Shown: positions 19,702 to 32,006, counted from the stretch's first letter. The stretch: 64,000 bases of DNA from Streptacidiphilus sp. 4-A2 (GCA_014284505.1 JAAFYY010000001.1:8047845-8111844), one strand, 5' to 3'. Notes: generated from the letters alone by a model not told the origin. Made by a program: numbers and translations.

Positions 19702-21067
19702 ATGCCTAGCGGCTTCAGCGGCGGGGACACCGCATTCGTGCTCATAAGCGCGGCACTGGTCATGTTGATGACTCCTGGCCTCGCGTTCTTCTACGGCGGC
19801 ATGGTCAGGGCCAAGAGCGCACTGAACATGCTGGTCATGAGCTTCATCGCACTGGGATCGTCACGGTTCTCTGGGTGCTCTTCGGCTTCTCGCTCAGTTT
19901 TGGTCCGGACGCCTTCCACGGCCTCATCGGAAACCTGCCTACCTGGGCATGCGCAACATCGGGATGAACCAGCTCTACCTGGGCTATGGAATTCCGGTCT
20001 TCGCGCTCTCCGCTTTCCAGCTGATGTTCGCGGTGATCACCCCGGCGCTGATAAGCGGTGCCATCGCCGACCGCACCCGCTTCGCCGCCTGGGCCCTGTT
20101 CGTCACCCTGTGGACCACGCTTGTCTACTTCCCGGTGGCGCACTGGGTGTTCTACAGCGACAACGGCAAGGGCGGCTGGCTGGTCGACCATGTCGGCGTG
20201 CTCGACTTCGCCGGCGGCACCGCGCGGTCCACCTCAACGCGGGTATGGCCGGTCTGGCCCTGTGCCTGTGCTGGGCAAGCGCGTGGGCTTCAAGAAGGAC
20301 CCGATGCGGCCGCACAGCCTGCCGCTGGTGATGCTCGGCTCCGGGCTGCTGTGGTTCGGCTGGTTCGGCTTCAACGCCGGTTCCGCGCTCTCCGCCGACG
20401 GCCTGGCCGGGATCGCCTTCATCAACACCCAGATCGCCACCGGCGCGGCCATGATCGGCTGGCTCGCCTTCGAGCGGATCAAGCACGGCGCCTTCACCAC
20501 CCTCGGCGCGGCCTCCGGCGCGGTGGCCGGGCTGGTCGGGATCACCCCGGCCTGCGCCTACATCAGCCCGCTCGGCTCGCTGGCGCTCGGCCTGATCGTC
20601 GGCGCCCTGTGCGCCTACACCATCAGCCTCAAGTTCAAGTTCGGCTTCGACGACTCGCTCGACGTGGTCGGCGTGCACGCGGTCGGCGGCGCCACCGGCG
20701 CCCTGCTGATCGGCCTGTTCGCCACCGGCCACCTGGGCGCCCCGGCCAAGGGCCTGTTCTACGGCGGCGGTCTGGAGCAGCTCGGAAAGCAGGCGCTCGG
20801 GGTGGTCTCGGTCGGCGTCTACTCCTTCGTGATGGCCTACCTGCTGGGCAAGGCGATCGAGAAGACCATGGGCTTCCGGGTGCCGGAGGAGTCGAGATCG
20901 CCGGTATCGACCTGGCGGAGCACGCGGAGTCGGCCTACGACTTCAGCGCCGTCGGCTCGGCGCTGTCCAGGGCGCTGGCGCCCGCTGCGCGGCCGGCCAA
21001 GGATGATGGCCCCGGGGCTGTCGTCGCGACCGCTCAGGCCGACACGGAAACGAAGGTCGAGGCATGA
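19702..21067 (+). CDS. amtB: Ammonium transporter AmtB (frameshifts)
   Basis: AmtB conducts ammonium across the membrane. The N-terminal helix (DTAFVLISAALVMLMTPGLA, FFYGGMVRAKSALNML) is in one frame. The middle (YGIPVFALSAFQLMFA, WTTLVYFPVAHWVF) and the long C-terminal part (FGWFGFNAGSA, SLDVVGVHAVGGATGALLIG) follow in others after indels near 19858, 19935, 20224 and 20890. The conserved pore residues in VAHWVF and VGVHAVGG are present. About 450 residues with eleven helices expected. The C-terminus (KTMGFRV...) contacts GlnK. Its TGA overlaps the glnK ATG (ATGA), so the two are translationally coupled. Confidence 0.92.
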
Positions 21068-21398
21068 AGCTCATCACCGCAGTCATCAAGCCGCACCGTC
21101 TGGACGAGGTCAAGGACGCCCTGCAGGCGTTCGGGGTGCACGGGCTGACCGTCACCGAGGCCAGCGGCTACGGCCGGCAGCGCGGCCACACCGAGGTCTA
21201 CCGGGGCGCCGAGTACACCGTCGACCTGGTCCCGAAGGTCCGGATAGAGGTCCTCGCCGAGGACGAGCGGACGGGGTGATCGACTCGATCGTCAAGGCCG
21301 CCCGTACCGGCAAGATCGGTGACGGCAAGGTCTGGAGCATCCCGGTCGAGAGCGCGGTCCGGGTGCGCACCGGCGAGCGCGGCCCCGACGCGCTGTAG
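21064..21398 (+). CDS. glnK: PII nitrogen regulatory protein GlnK (one frameshift)
   Basis: PII proteins sense 2-oxoglutarate and ATP/ADP and gate AmtB. The start MKLITAVIKPHRLDEVKDAL, the T-loop GYGRQRGHTEVYRGAEYTVDLVPK with the modifiable Tyr at about position 51, and the C-terminal TGKIGDGKVWSIPVESAVRVRTGE are all typical. In streptomycetes this Tyr is adenylylated, by the GlnD homologue encoded next. One base is missing near 21272, so the final third is in the adjacent frame and stops at 21396-21398. Restored length is 112 residues. Confidence 0.94.
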
Positions 21399-21603
21399 CC
21401 CGGGCGGAGCCGGCCGGGCCCGGGCCCAGGGGCCCGGACACAAGCAGAACAGCAGGTGGCGGGGGAGCGCGGGGCGGCAGCCCGGCTTCCCCCGCCGCCG
21501 TCCACCACCCGCCGGGCACCGGCGCCCCAGGGCACTGGTGCACACCGGCTGTTTGCGTACCCCGGTATTTCGGAATGCTTTGGCACCAGCCACGGGAGAC
21601 CCG

Positions 21604-24199
21604 TTGACGGATCGGCAGCAGACCCAGACCGGCCCCGAACCCACCGACCCCACGCCCGGCCCCGACTCCAGTACTCGTGCCGGAGCCGGTGCCGGTGCCG
21701 GTGCTGGAACCGGGCCCGCGCCCAACGGCTACGCGGCCCGGCGGCTGCGCCTGCTCCGTGCGGACCCGCGGCGCGGCGAGGCCCGCCGGGCCGCGCTGTC
21801 CGAGCTCACCGACCGCTGGCTCGGCGGCCTGTTCGCCACCGCCGCCGAGGGGCTCGGCGGGGTCGCCCTGGTCGCCGTCGGCGGCTACGGCCGCGGTGAA
21901 CTGTCCCCGCGCAGCGACCTGGACCTGCTGCTGCTGCACGAAGGCGGCGGCACCGCGGTGGCCGGGCTGGCCGAACGGATCTGGTACCCGGTCTGGGACA
22001 ACGGCATCGCCCTGGACCACTCGGTGCGGGACCTGGGCACCGCCCGCAAGGTCGCCGCGGCCGACCTCAAGGTCCAGCTGGGCCTGCTGGACGCCCGGCA
22101 CCTGGCGGGAGACCCGGAGCTGACCGCCACGCTGCGCTCCCAGGTGCTCGCCGACTGGCGCGCGGCCGCCCCCACCGCCTGCCGGAGCTGCACGAACTGT
22201 GCCGGGAGCGCGCCGACCGGCACGGCGAGCTGTCCTTCCTGCTGGAACCCGACCTCAAGGAGGCGCGGGGCGGGCTGCGCGACCTCACCGCGCTGGACGC
22301 GGTCGCCGCCTCCTGGATCGCCGACGCGCCCCGGGCCGGGCTGGGGGCGGCCGGCTCCCGGCTGCGCGACGTCCGCGACAACCCTGCACCTGGCCACCGG
22401 CCGGGCCACCGACCGGCTCAGCCTCCAGGACCAGGACCAGGTGGCGGCCGAGCTGGGAGTGCTGGACGCCGACATCCTGCTGCGCCAGGTGTACGAGGCC
22501 GCCCGCACCGTCGCCTACGCCGCCGATGTCACCTGGCGCGAGGTGGAGCGGGTGCTGCGCTCCCGCCACGGGAGGCCCCGCCGCGGCGTCCGCTTCGGCT
22601 TCGGCTCCGCCGGGCGGTCGGCCGCGGCGCGCGCGGCGGGGCGCTGCGCAGCCCGCTGGCGGAGGGCGTGGTCGAGCAGGACGGCGAGGCGGTACTGGCG
22701 GCCGCGGCCCGTCCGGCTGCCGACCCGGTGCTGCCGCTGCGGGCGGCGGCCGCCGCCGCCCAGGCCGCCCTGCCGCTGGCCACCTCCACCGTGCGCCGGC
22801 TGGCGTCCGAGACCAGGCCGATGCCGGTGCCCTGGCCGGACGAGGCCCGTGAGCAGCTGGTCACCCTGCTCGGTGCGGGGGCGGGCGCGATCCCGGTGTG
22901 GAGGGCGCTGGAGGCCGAGGGCCTGATCGCCCGGCTGCTGCCGGACTGGGAGCGGGTCCGCTGCCGCCCTCAGCGCAACGCGGTGCACCGCTGGACCGTG
23001 GACCGGCACCTGGTGGAGACGGCGGTCCGGTCACCCGCCGGGTGGCCCGCCCGGATCTGCTGCTGGTGGCGGCGCTGCTGCACGACATCGGCAAGGGCTG
23101 GCCGGGGGACCACTCCGAGGCCGGTGAGGTGATCACCCGCGATGTCGCCGCCGGCTGGGCTTCCCGGCCCGGACGTGGAGACCCTGGCCCTGCTGGTCCG
23201 GCACCACCTGCTGCTGGTGGAGACCGCGCGACCCGGCGCGACCTGGACGACCCGGCCACGGTGGCCGCGGTCACCTCGGTGGTCGGCGGCACCGGAGTGC
23301 TGGAACTGCTGCACGCCCTCACCGAGGCCGACGCGCTGGCCACCGGACCGGCCGCGTGGAGCAGCTGGCGGGCCGCCCTGGTGGGCGACCTGGTCCGGCG
23401 GGCCGCGGCCGCGCTGGACGAGGAGTCCCGGCAGGCCCCGGAGCAGGCCCCCGTCGGCCAGGCCTCGGCCGAGCCCTCGGCCGAGGAGGAACGGCTGGCG
23501 GTGGAGGCCGCCCGGACCGGCGGCCCGGTGCTGTCGCTGCGGGCCGAAACGCTGCGGGCCGAAACGCTGCGGGCAGGGACGCTGCGGGCAGGGACGGAGT
23601 ACGCGCCGGACCAGCGGGGCGGGTCGCTGTGCGAGCCGATGGGGGTGACCCTCACCCTGGCGCTGCCGGACCGCCCGGCGGTGCTGCCGACGGTGGCCGG
23701 GGTGCTGGCGCTGCACCGGCTGACCGTGCGGGCGGCGGCGATCCGCGAGCTCGACCCGATCGGGGCCGGTCCGGTGCTGGCGCTGACCTGGCAGGTGGCC
23801 GCCGAGTTCGGTGAGCTGCCGGAGGCGGCCCGGCTGCGCGCGGACATCCGCCGGGCGCTGGACGGCGGCCTGGACGTGGCCCGGCGGCTGGCCGAGCGCG
23901 ACGCCTCCGCGCCCCGCCGCCGGGGCAGCCCGGCCCCGCGCCGCCGCGGGTCACCGTCGCCGACGGCGGGTGTCCGCCTCGGCGACGGTGCTGGAGGTCC
24001 GCGCCCATGACGCGCGCGGGGCTGCTGCACCGCATCGGCCGGGCGCTGGAGACCACCGGGGTCCGGTCCGCACGGCCAGGATCTCCACCCTGGGGCGGAC
24101 GCGGTGGACGCGTTCTACGTCACCGGCGCCGACGGCCTTCCGCTGCCGCCCGGACGCGCCGCGGAGACCGCCCGGGCGGTGCAGCAGGCACTGTCCTGA
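21604..24199 (+). CDS. glnD: [Protein-PII] uridylyl/adenylyltransferase GlnD (many frameshifts)
   Basis: GlnD modifies and demodifies PII. The start is TTG 21604 with GGGAG about six bases upstream. Domains in order: the nucleotidyltransferase motif VGGYGRGELSPRSDLDLLLL; ELSFLLEPDLKEARGGLRDL; an HD phosphohydrolase domain LLLVAALLHDIGKGWPGDHS; then two ACT domains (VTLTLALPDRPAVLPTVAGV and, in another frame, RAHDARGLLHRIGRALETTG). The stop is TGA 24197-24199, after AVQQALS. Indels near 22175, 22383 (an extra C), 22650, 23030, 23155, 23235 and 23940-24110 scatter it over all frames. A 15-bp repeat lies between the HD and ACT parts. It completes the amtB-glnK-glnD cluster. Confidence 0.9.
23536..23595 (+). 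repeat. In-frame tandem repeat in glnD, 4 x 15 bp
   Basis: Two copies of gctgcgggccgaaac are followed by two copies of gctgcgggcagggac. They encode four 5-residue units (LRAET, LRAET, LRAGT, LRAGT) in the linker between the HD and ACT domains. The multiple-of-five-codon length keeps the frame, so copy-number change would only alter linker length. Confidence 0.85.
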
Positions 24200-24310
24200 G
24201 ACCGGTCCTGATACCGCTCAGGGGCGGGTGGGTCCCGTACTACGCGGGGCCGGATACCCTGGGGGGCGACTGTTCCATCCGTAACCGAGCCACGAGGACC
24301 CGCGACCGAC

Positions 24311-25855
24311 GTGTTCGATACCCTTTCCGACCGCCTCGCAGCGACGTTCAAGAACCTCCGTGGCAAGGGGCGCCTGTCCGAGGAGGACATCGACGCCACC
24401 TGCCGTGAGATCCGCATCGCGCTGCTCGAGGCCGACGTCGCGCTCCCGGCCGTGCGCGCGTTCATCAAGCAGGTCAAGGAGCGGTCCCTCGGGGTGGCGA
24501 TCGCCGGGGGGCTGAACCCGGCGCAGCAGGTCATCAAGATCGTCAACGAGGAGCTGATCGGCATCCTCGGCGGGGAGACCCGTCGGCTGCGCTATGCCAA
24601 GACCGGCCCGACCGTGATCATGCTCGCCGGCCTCCAGGGCGCGGGCAAGACCACCCTCGCCGGGAAGCTCGGCCACTGGCTCAAGCAGCAGAAGCACACC
24701 CCGCTGCTGGTGGCCTGTGACCTCCAGCGCCCCAACGCGGTGACCCAGCTGAGCGTGGTCGCCGAGCGGGCCGGGGTGGCGGTCTACGCCCCGGAGCCGG
24801 GCAACGGCGTGGGCGACCCGGTGAAGGTCGCCAAGGACTCCATCGAGTACGCCAAGACCAAGCAGTACGACGTGGTCATCGTCGACACCGCCGGCCGTCT
24901 GGGCATCGACGCCGAGCTGATGCAGCAGGCCGCGGACATCCGCGCCGCGGTGAACCCGGACGAGGTGCTGTTCGTCGTCGACGCGATGATCGGCCAGGAC
25001 GCGGTCACCACCGCCCAGGCGTTCCTCGAGGGTGTCGACTTCACCGGTGTGGTGCTGTCCAAGCTGGACGGTGACGCCCGCGGTGGCGCGGCCCTCTCGG
25101 TGGCCCACCTGACCGGCCGGCAGATCATGTTCGCCTCCAACGGCGAGAAGCTGGACGACTTCGACGCCTTCCACCCGGACCGGATGGCCTCGCGCATCCT
25201 CGGTATGGGTGACGTGCTGAGCCTGATCGAGCAGGCCGAGAAGACGTTCAGCCAGGACGAGTCCGCCAGGATGATCGACAAGCTGGCCAAGGGCGGCGGC
25301 AAGGAGTTCGGGCTCGGCGACTTCCTGGGCCAGCTGGAGCAGGTCGCCAAGATGGGGTCGATCTCCAAGCTGCTGGGCATGCTGCCCGGCATGGCGCAGA
25401 TGCGCGACCAGATCAACAGCATCGACGACAAGGACGTCGCCCGGGTGGGCGCGATCATCAAGTCGATGACCCAGGCCGAGCGGGACGACCCGAAGATCAT
25501 CAACGGTTCCCGCCGGGCCCGGATCGCCAAGGGCTCGGGCGTGCACGTCTCCGAGGTCAGCAGTCTGGTCGAGCGCTTCTTCGAGGCGCGCAAGATGATG
25601 TCGGCGATGGCCGGCGGCAAGGGCATCCCGGGGATGCCGGGCATGCCGGGCATGGGCGGTGGCGGCGCGCGCAAGCCCAAGCAGCAGAAGCAGGCCAAGG
25701 GCAAGCAGAAGTCCGGCAACCCGCTGAAGCGGGCCGCCGAGCAGAAGGCCGCGCTGGAGCGCAGGACCGCGGAGCCCGGTGCCGCCTTCGGCCCCGGCGC
25801 CGCGCAGCTGCCCAAGGACTTCGAGCTCCCCAAGGAGTTCAAGGACCTGCTCTGA
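24311..25855 (+). CDS. ffh: Signal recognition particle protein Ffh
   Basis: Ffh is the GTPase and signal-peptide-binding protein of the SRP. Intact, 514 residues, GTG start. The N domain begins MFDTLSDRLAATFKNLRGKG. The G domain has the P-loop GLQGAGKTTLAGKL, DTAGRLGID and SKLDGDARGG. The methionine-rich M domain (SISKLLGMLPGMAQM, KMMSAMAGGKGIPGMPGMPG) is followed by a Lys/Gln-rich linker and an extra C-terminal tail ending PKEFKDLL, which makes it longer than E. coli Ffh (453), as is usual in actinobacteria. The signal-peptide groove and the 4.5S RNA-binding SGSR-like motif (here KGSGVHVSEV) are present. A strong terminator follows. Confidence 0.97.
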   Translation: MFDTLSDRLAATFKNLRGKGRLSEEDIDATCREIRIALLEADVALPAVRAFIKQVKERSLGVAIAGGLNPAQQVIKIVNEELIGILGGETRRLRYAKTGPTVIMLAGLQGAGKTTLAGKLGHWLKQQKHTPLLVACDLQRPNAVTQLSVVAERAGVAVYAPEPGNGVGDPVKVAKDSIEYAKTKQYDVVIVDTAGRLGIDAELMQQAADIRAAVNPDEVLFVVDAMIGQDAVTTAQAFLEGVDFTGVVLSKLDGDARGGAALSVAHLTGRQIMFASNGEKLDDFDAFHPDRMASRILGMGDVLSLIEQAEKTFSQDESARMIDKLAKGGGKEFGLGDFLGQLEQVAKMGSISKLLGMLPGMAQMRDQINSIDDKDVARVGAIIKSMTQAERDDPKIINGSRRARIAKGSGVHVSEVSSLVERFFEARKMMSAMAGGKGIPGMPGMPGMGGGGARKPKQQKQAKGKQKSGNPLKRAAEQKAALERRTAEPGAAFGPGAAQLPKDFELPKEFKDLL

Positions 25856-25876
25856 TCAGGTTCCGCCAGTAGGCCC

Positions 25877-25920
25877 AACGGCCGCCCGCCCCGCGCGAAA
25901 TGCCGGGGCGGGCGGCCGTT
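25877..25920 (+). terminator. Strong terminator after ffh
   Basis: A perfect 17-bp stem (25877-25893 with 25904-25920) and a ten-base loop, 22 bases after the ffh stop. The ATG at 25900 lies inside this loop, which argues against it as the start of the next gene. Confidence 0.85.
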
Positions 25921-25941
25921 CGGGTACGCGATGATGTGCGG

Positions 25942-26460
25942 ATGCGAGTGCAGATCCGTACCCCGAAAATGTCCGACGCCGCCAGCTACGCCGCCGCGAT
26001 GCGGCGCTCGGCCGAGCACGTCGGGCGGTGGAATCCGGTCGAACCGGACGGCCTGGTCGACCTGGTCCGCCGCCAGGGCCCTTTGCTGCGCACCTTTCTG
26101 ATCCTGGATCAGGAGGAAGGCGGGCTGGTCGGCACCTGCAACGTGGCCAACATCGTCCGCGGCCGCTTCCAGAACGGCACCCTCGGCTACAACTCCTACC
26201 TCCCGTACAACGGCACCGGCCGGATGACCGAGGGGATGCGGCTGGTGGTCGACCTCTGCTTCATCCCGGAGTCCTCGGGCGGCCTCGGACTGCACCGGCT
26301 GGAGATCAATGTGCAGCCGGAGAACGGTCCCTCGGTGGCCATGGCCAAGCGTCTGGGCTTCCGGCACGAGGGCACCACTCCGCGGATGCTCTTCCTGCAG
26401 GATGCCTGGCGCGACCATGAGCGCTTCGCGCTCACGGCGGAGGAGTGGCCGGGCCTGTGA
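25942..26460 (+). CDS. GNAT family N-acetyltransferase (RimJ/RimL type)
   Basis: Intact, 172 residues from ATG 25942 (MRVQIRTPKMSDAASYAAAM). The acetyl-CoA site is represented by TEGMRLVVDLCFIP...GGLGLHRLEINVQPENGPSVAMAKRLGFRHEGT, the pattern of the RimJ/RimL subgroup that acetylates protein N-termini or small molecules. The frame also contains an ATG at 25900, but that lies in the ffh terminator loop, so I reject it. The substrate cannot be told from sequence. Confidence 0.88.
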   Translation: MRVQIRTPKMSDAASYAAAMRRSAEHVGRWNPVEPDGLVDLVRRQGPLLRTFLILDQEEGGLVGTCNVANIVRGRFQNGTLGYNSYLPYNGTGRMTEGMRLVVDLCFIPESSGGLGLHRLEINVQPENGPSVAMAKRLGFRHEGTTPRMLFLQDAWRDHERFALTAEEWPGL

Positions 26461-26530
26461 CCGGCCCTGACGGGGCCTCACCGGCCTGACGGGGGCGGCG
26501 CGGGTGCTGGCACCGGGTATGAAATGTCCG

Positions 26531-26536
26531 TATTGT
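26531..26536 (+). promoter_or_regulatory. Candidate leaderless -10 box for the ftsH-like gene
   Basis: TATTGT is seven bases upstream of the GTG at 26544. There is no convincing Shine-Dalgarno sequence before that start. Confidence 0.35.
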
Positions 26537-26543
26537 CATAAAG

Positions 26544-28462
<1,919 letters not shown>

Positions 28463-28486
28463 AGCCGGACCCCGGACCGGTCGGTC

Positions 28487-29304
28487 TCAGTCCACCCGCC
28501 CCCGGCGGACCCGCTCCGCCAGGGTGTAGCGGAACACGTTCTCCATCCGCACCGAACCGTCCTGGAGCAGGAACGGGTGCAGCGCCTCGGTGACCTCCTT
28601 GCGCACCTGCCGCTCCCCGGAGTACTCCACCGCCTCGTCGAACGCGCCGGTGGACAGCAGCCCGCGCAGCGCGCTGTCCAGGTCCGGGTAGGCGAACGGG
28701 CAGCACACCCGCCCGCCGCCGCCCAGCCGCAGCCCCGCCCGGGTGACCAGGTGCTCGACCGCGCCGGGCGCGCTCAACGCGAACGGCGCGTACCTGACCC
28801 GCCGCAGCGGATCCGCCAGCCGCCGGGCCACCTGGAGCACCCCGGCGCTCTGGCAGCGCTCCGGCGGCCCCCAGGTGGCCAGCGCGACAAAGCCCCCGGG
28901 CAGGGTCAGCCCGGCCGCGTCCCGCACCAGCGCCTGCGGATCGGCGGTGCAGCACAGGTGCTCGAAGGCGGTCACCAGCGAGTGCGCCGGTGCGGGCCCC
29001 GGCCGTCGGCGGGGGAGAGCTCGCGGTACACATCGGCGAGCACCCGCAGCGAACGGTCCCGGGCCAGCGAGCGCAGCTCGGCCTCCGGTTCGAGCCCGAC
29101 CACCTCCGCGCCCCGGGCCGCGGCCAGCAGCAGCGCCAGCCCCGAGCGACAGCCGAGGCCGAGCACACTGGTCGCCGGACCCACCTCCAGCCGCTGGTAG
29201 ACCGCCTGATAGAGCGGCACCAGCATCCGCTCCTGGATCTCGGCCCAGTCGCGCGCCCGCGCACGCCGGTCCGACGTGCTGCTCGCCATCGCTACAGAAG
29301 CCAT
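28487..29304 (-). CDS. Class I SAM-dependent methyltransferase (one frameshift)
   Basis: Starts MASVAMASS at 29304, with GGAGG ten bases upstream. The SAM-binding motif I is VLGLGCRSGLALLLAAARGA, with the acidic end of strand 2 in VVGLEPEAELR. After a frameshift near 28980 the protein goes on with VTAFEHLCCTADPQALVRDA and LTLPGGFVALATWGPPERC, typical motif IV/VI positions, and ends ERVRRGRVD. About 270 residues. The substrate is unknown. It is convergent with the ftsH-like gene and divergent from proS. Confidence 0.82.
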
Positions 29305-29493
29305 CACACCGGCTCCTCCGAATCGGTACTGCCGCGAGGACCTGAGGGTCGTCTCGCGCTGCGCCCCGTGCCTCCAGACAACTCCGCCCGCGCCCCGGAG
29401 TCCAGAGTGCGGGGGTATTGAAAACCTGGCGCCGCCGTGGTCGCCGCGCGCCCGGCGGTGACCGGCGGTTCGGCTCCGCCGCCGTGGTCGGGC

Positions 29494-29499
29494 TACCAT
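29494..29499 (+). promoter_or_regulatory. Candidate leaderless -10 box for proS
   Basis: TACCAT lies seven bases before the proS ATG at 29507. No ribosome-binding site is visible. Confidence 0.45.
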
Positions 29500-29506
29500 T
29501 CGCCCC

Positions 29507-30918
29507 ATGGCAAAAGCTCCCGTTCTCACCCCCAGGCGGACGACTTTCCCCGCTGGTACCAGGATCTGATCAACAAGGCCGAGCTGGCCGACAACGGTCC
29601 GGTGCGCGGCACCATGGTCATCCGACCGTACGGCTACGCGCTGTGGGAGCGGATGCAGCAGGAGATGGACGCGCGGATCAAGAAGGCGGGCGCGCAGAAC
29701 GCCTACTTCCCGCTGTTCATCCCGCAGTCCTACCTCACCCGGGAGGCGGAGCACGTCGAGGGCTTCGCACCGGAGCTGGCCGTGGTCACCCACGGCGGCG
29801 GCAAGGAGCTCGAAGAGCCGGTGGTGGTCCGGCCCACCTCCGAGACCATCATCAACGAGTACTTCTCCAAGTGGGTGCAGAGCCACCGCGACCTGCCGCT
29901 GCTGATCAACCAGTGGGCCAACGTGGTCCGCTGGGAGCTGCGGCCGCGGACCTTCCTGCGCACCACCGAGTTCCTCTGGCAGGAGGGCCACACCGCCCAC
30001 GCCACCTACGAGGACGCCCGCGACTACGCCTCGGCCATCCACACCGGTGTCTACGGCGACTTCATGACCAATGTCCTGGCCATCGACGTGGTCCTGGGCC
30101 GCAAGACCGCCAAGGAGCGCTTCGCCGGCGCCATCAACACGCTCACCCTCGAAAGCATGATGGGCGACGGCAAGGCCCTCCAGATGGGCACCAGCCACGA
30201 GCTCGGCCAGAACTTCGCCAAGGCGTTCAACACCCAGTACCTGTCCAACGGCAGCGAGCGCGAGTACGTCTGGCAGACCTCCTGGGGCAGCTCCACCCGG
30301 ATGGTCGGCGGCCTGATCATGGTGCACGGCGACGACAACGGCCTGCGGGTCCCGCCGCGGCTGGCCGCGACCCAGGTCGTGGTGCTCGCCATCAAGGGCG
30401 AGGACGCGGTGATCGCCAAGGTGCGCGAGATCGGCGCGCAGCTGGAGGCCGCCGGGGTCCGCGTGGTCGTGGACGACCGCACCGAGACCCCCTTCGGCCG
30501 CCGGGCCGTGGACTGGGAGCTCAAGGGCGTCCCGCTGCGGATCGAGGTCGGCCCGCGCGACCTGGAGAACGGCACCGCGATGCTGGTCCGCCGGATCGCC
30601 GGGGGCAAGGAGCCGGTCGCCGCGGACTCGCTGGCCGCGACCGTCCCGGCGCTGCTGGAGGAGGACCAGGCGCTGCTGCTGCGCCAGTCCCGTGAGCGCC
30701 GCGAGTCCCGCACGGTCGAGGTCACCACGCTGGACGAGGCGGTCGAGGCCGCCGCCACCGGCTGGGGCCGGATGTCCTGGGCCGACCTCGGGCCGGAGGG
30801 CGAGCGCAAGCTCGCCGAGCAGGGCGTCTCGGTGCGCTGCCTGGTCGCCGAGGACGGCTCGGTGCCGGTCGCCGACGACCAGCCGGGCAATGTCGCGATC
30901 CTGGCCCGCGCCTACTGA
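29507..30918 (+). CDS. proS: Prolyl-tRNA synthetase, short archaeal/eukaryotic type (one frameshift)
   Basis: ProRS charges tRNA-Pro. The class II motifs are visible: motif 1 region PYGYALWERMQQEMDA, motif 2 VVRWELRPRTFLRTTEFLWQ, and motif 3 HGDDNGLRVPPRLA. The signature EAEHVEGFAPELAVVTHGGG is characteristic of the archaeal/eukaryotic-like ProRS group. There is no long editing insertion between motifs 2 and 3, total length is about 470, and the protein ends in Tyr as this group does. One C is missing near 29540, so the first 12 residues (MAKAPVLTPQ) are in a different frame from the rest. Flanked by a strong terminator. Confidence 0.94.
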
Positions 30919-30985
30919 CCGGGCCCGCTCGGGCGGCCGACGTCTCATTGGCTGAGACGGTCGTCCATCGATTTGCGTAGTCAAT

Positions 30986-31023
30986 GTGGTCCGCCGCCGC
31001 CCTTCGGGGAGACGGCGGACCAC
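30986..31023 (+). terminator. Terminator after proS
   Basis: An 11-bp perfect outer stem (gtggtccgccg / cggcggaccac) with an inner CCC-TTCG-GGG mini-hairpin, 67 bases after the proS stop. A short TTT follows. Confidence 0.7.
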
Positions 31024-31199
31024 TGCTTTGCGCCGTCGGCCTTTCGGGCAAATCCGCAGGTCCGAGCCATGGCCGCAAGGGCACCCCGGGGCCCGGCGGA
31101 AGTATTGCGGGAACGTTTCCGCACAGCTGTCGGCCAGGTCAGCCGCAGTGATTTCGTACTTCCCGGAACATGTCGGGACCCTCCCTCGTTTGGCGTTGC

Positions 31200-31803
31200 G
31201 TGAGCACGACACAACAACCTCTGGTCCTCGCGGCCGAGCTGGCCCTCGCCTGGGGCGACATCCAGCGCCACCACCCTGACCTGCCCAATCTCGCCGCGCC
31301 GGAAGCACTGATCGGGGAGTCCTCCTCGGCCTGCGGTTCCGAGTTGGGCTTTGAGCGCCTATTGCACGAGGCTGCCCACGGTCTCGCCGCAGCCCGCGGC
31401 ATCCGGGACACCTCGCGCGCCGGCGCTACCACAACCGCCGGTTCCTCGCCCTGGCCGACGAGCTCGGCCTGGACCATGCCGCGGATCCGCACGCCAGCAG
31501 CGGGTTCTCGCTGGTGACCCTGCGCCCGGAGACCCGGGAGCGGTATACGGACACCATCGACCGGCTCCAGCGCGCCCTGGACATGCACACCGCCGCGACC
31601 AGCGGTTCGGGTGCGGACCGGGTCCGCAGCTTCCGGGGCCCTCCGCCCGGCACGGGTCCTCCGGCGGCGGCGTCCGGGTCAAGGCGGTCTGCGACTGCGG
31701 CCGCAATGTCCGGGTGGTGCCCTCGGTGCTGTCCCAGGCCGAGATCGTCTGCGGCGCCTGCGGCCAGCCCTTCCGCATCGTGGATCCGGCGACCCAGGGC
31801 TGA
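31200..31803 (+). CDS. SprT-like putative zinc metallopeptidase with zinc ribbon (frameshifts)
   Basis: The start is GTG 31200 (MSTTQQPLVLAAELALAWGD). The motif LLHEAAHGLAAARGIRDTS contains HEXXH, and after a frameshift near 31420 the sequence RYHNRRFLALADELGL supplies a likely third zinc ligand (His), the arrangement seen in SprT/Spartan-like proteins. The C-terminal VKAVCDCGRNVRVVPSVL...VCGACGQPFR carries two CXC/CXXC pairs forming a probable zinc ribbon. SprT-like proteases cleave DNA-protein crosslinks in eukaryotes; bacterial homologues are little studied. Restored length is about 200 residues. A second frameshift lies near 31645. The family call is a motif inference. Confidence 0.7.
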
Positions 31804-31932
31804 CCGGGCCGGCCGGCGGATTTCCCGCGGAATTCCCGGCGGAATTTTCGGCAGCCGACCTATGGCAGAATAGACAGCTGAGTACTCGGCAGCCGAGCAG
31901 GACCCCTCTCTCCTCCGGCTGACGTGTCCGTA

Positions 31933-31976
31933 GAGCAGCCAGCAGCCGCAACCCCACGCGGAGCGCGAGGCTGCTC
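31933..31976 (+). promoter_or_regulatory. Possible structured leader of rpsP
   Basis: An 8-bp perfect stem (gagcagcc / ggctgctc) closes a 28-base GC-rich loop, 30 bases before the rpsP start. The direct repeat tcggcagccga upstream (about 31849 and 31888) adds to the structure. This could be an autoregulatory leader. Confidence 0.35.
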
Positions 31977-32006
31977 ACCCACGTCAAATCCAGGAGAAGC
32001 ACTCCC

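Noticed and set aside
25900..25942. ATG 25900 as start of the GNAT gene
   Set aside because: It lies in the loop of the ffh terminator and adds residues without homology; ATG 25942 fits better.
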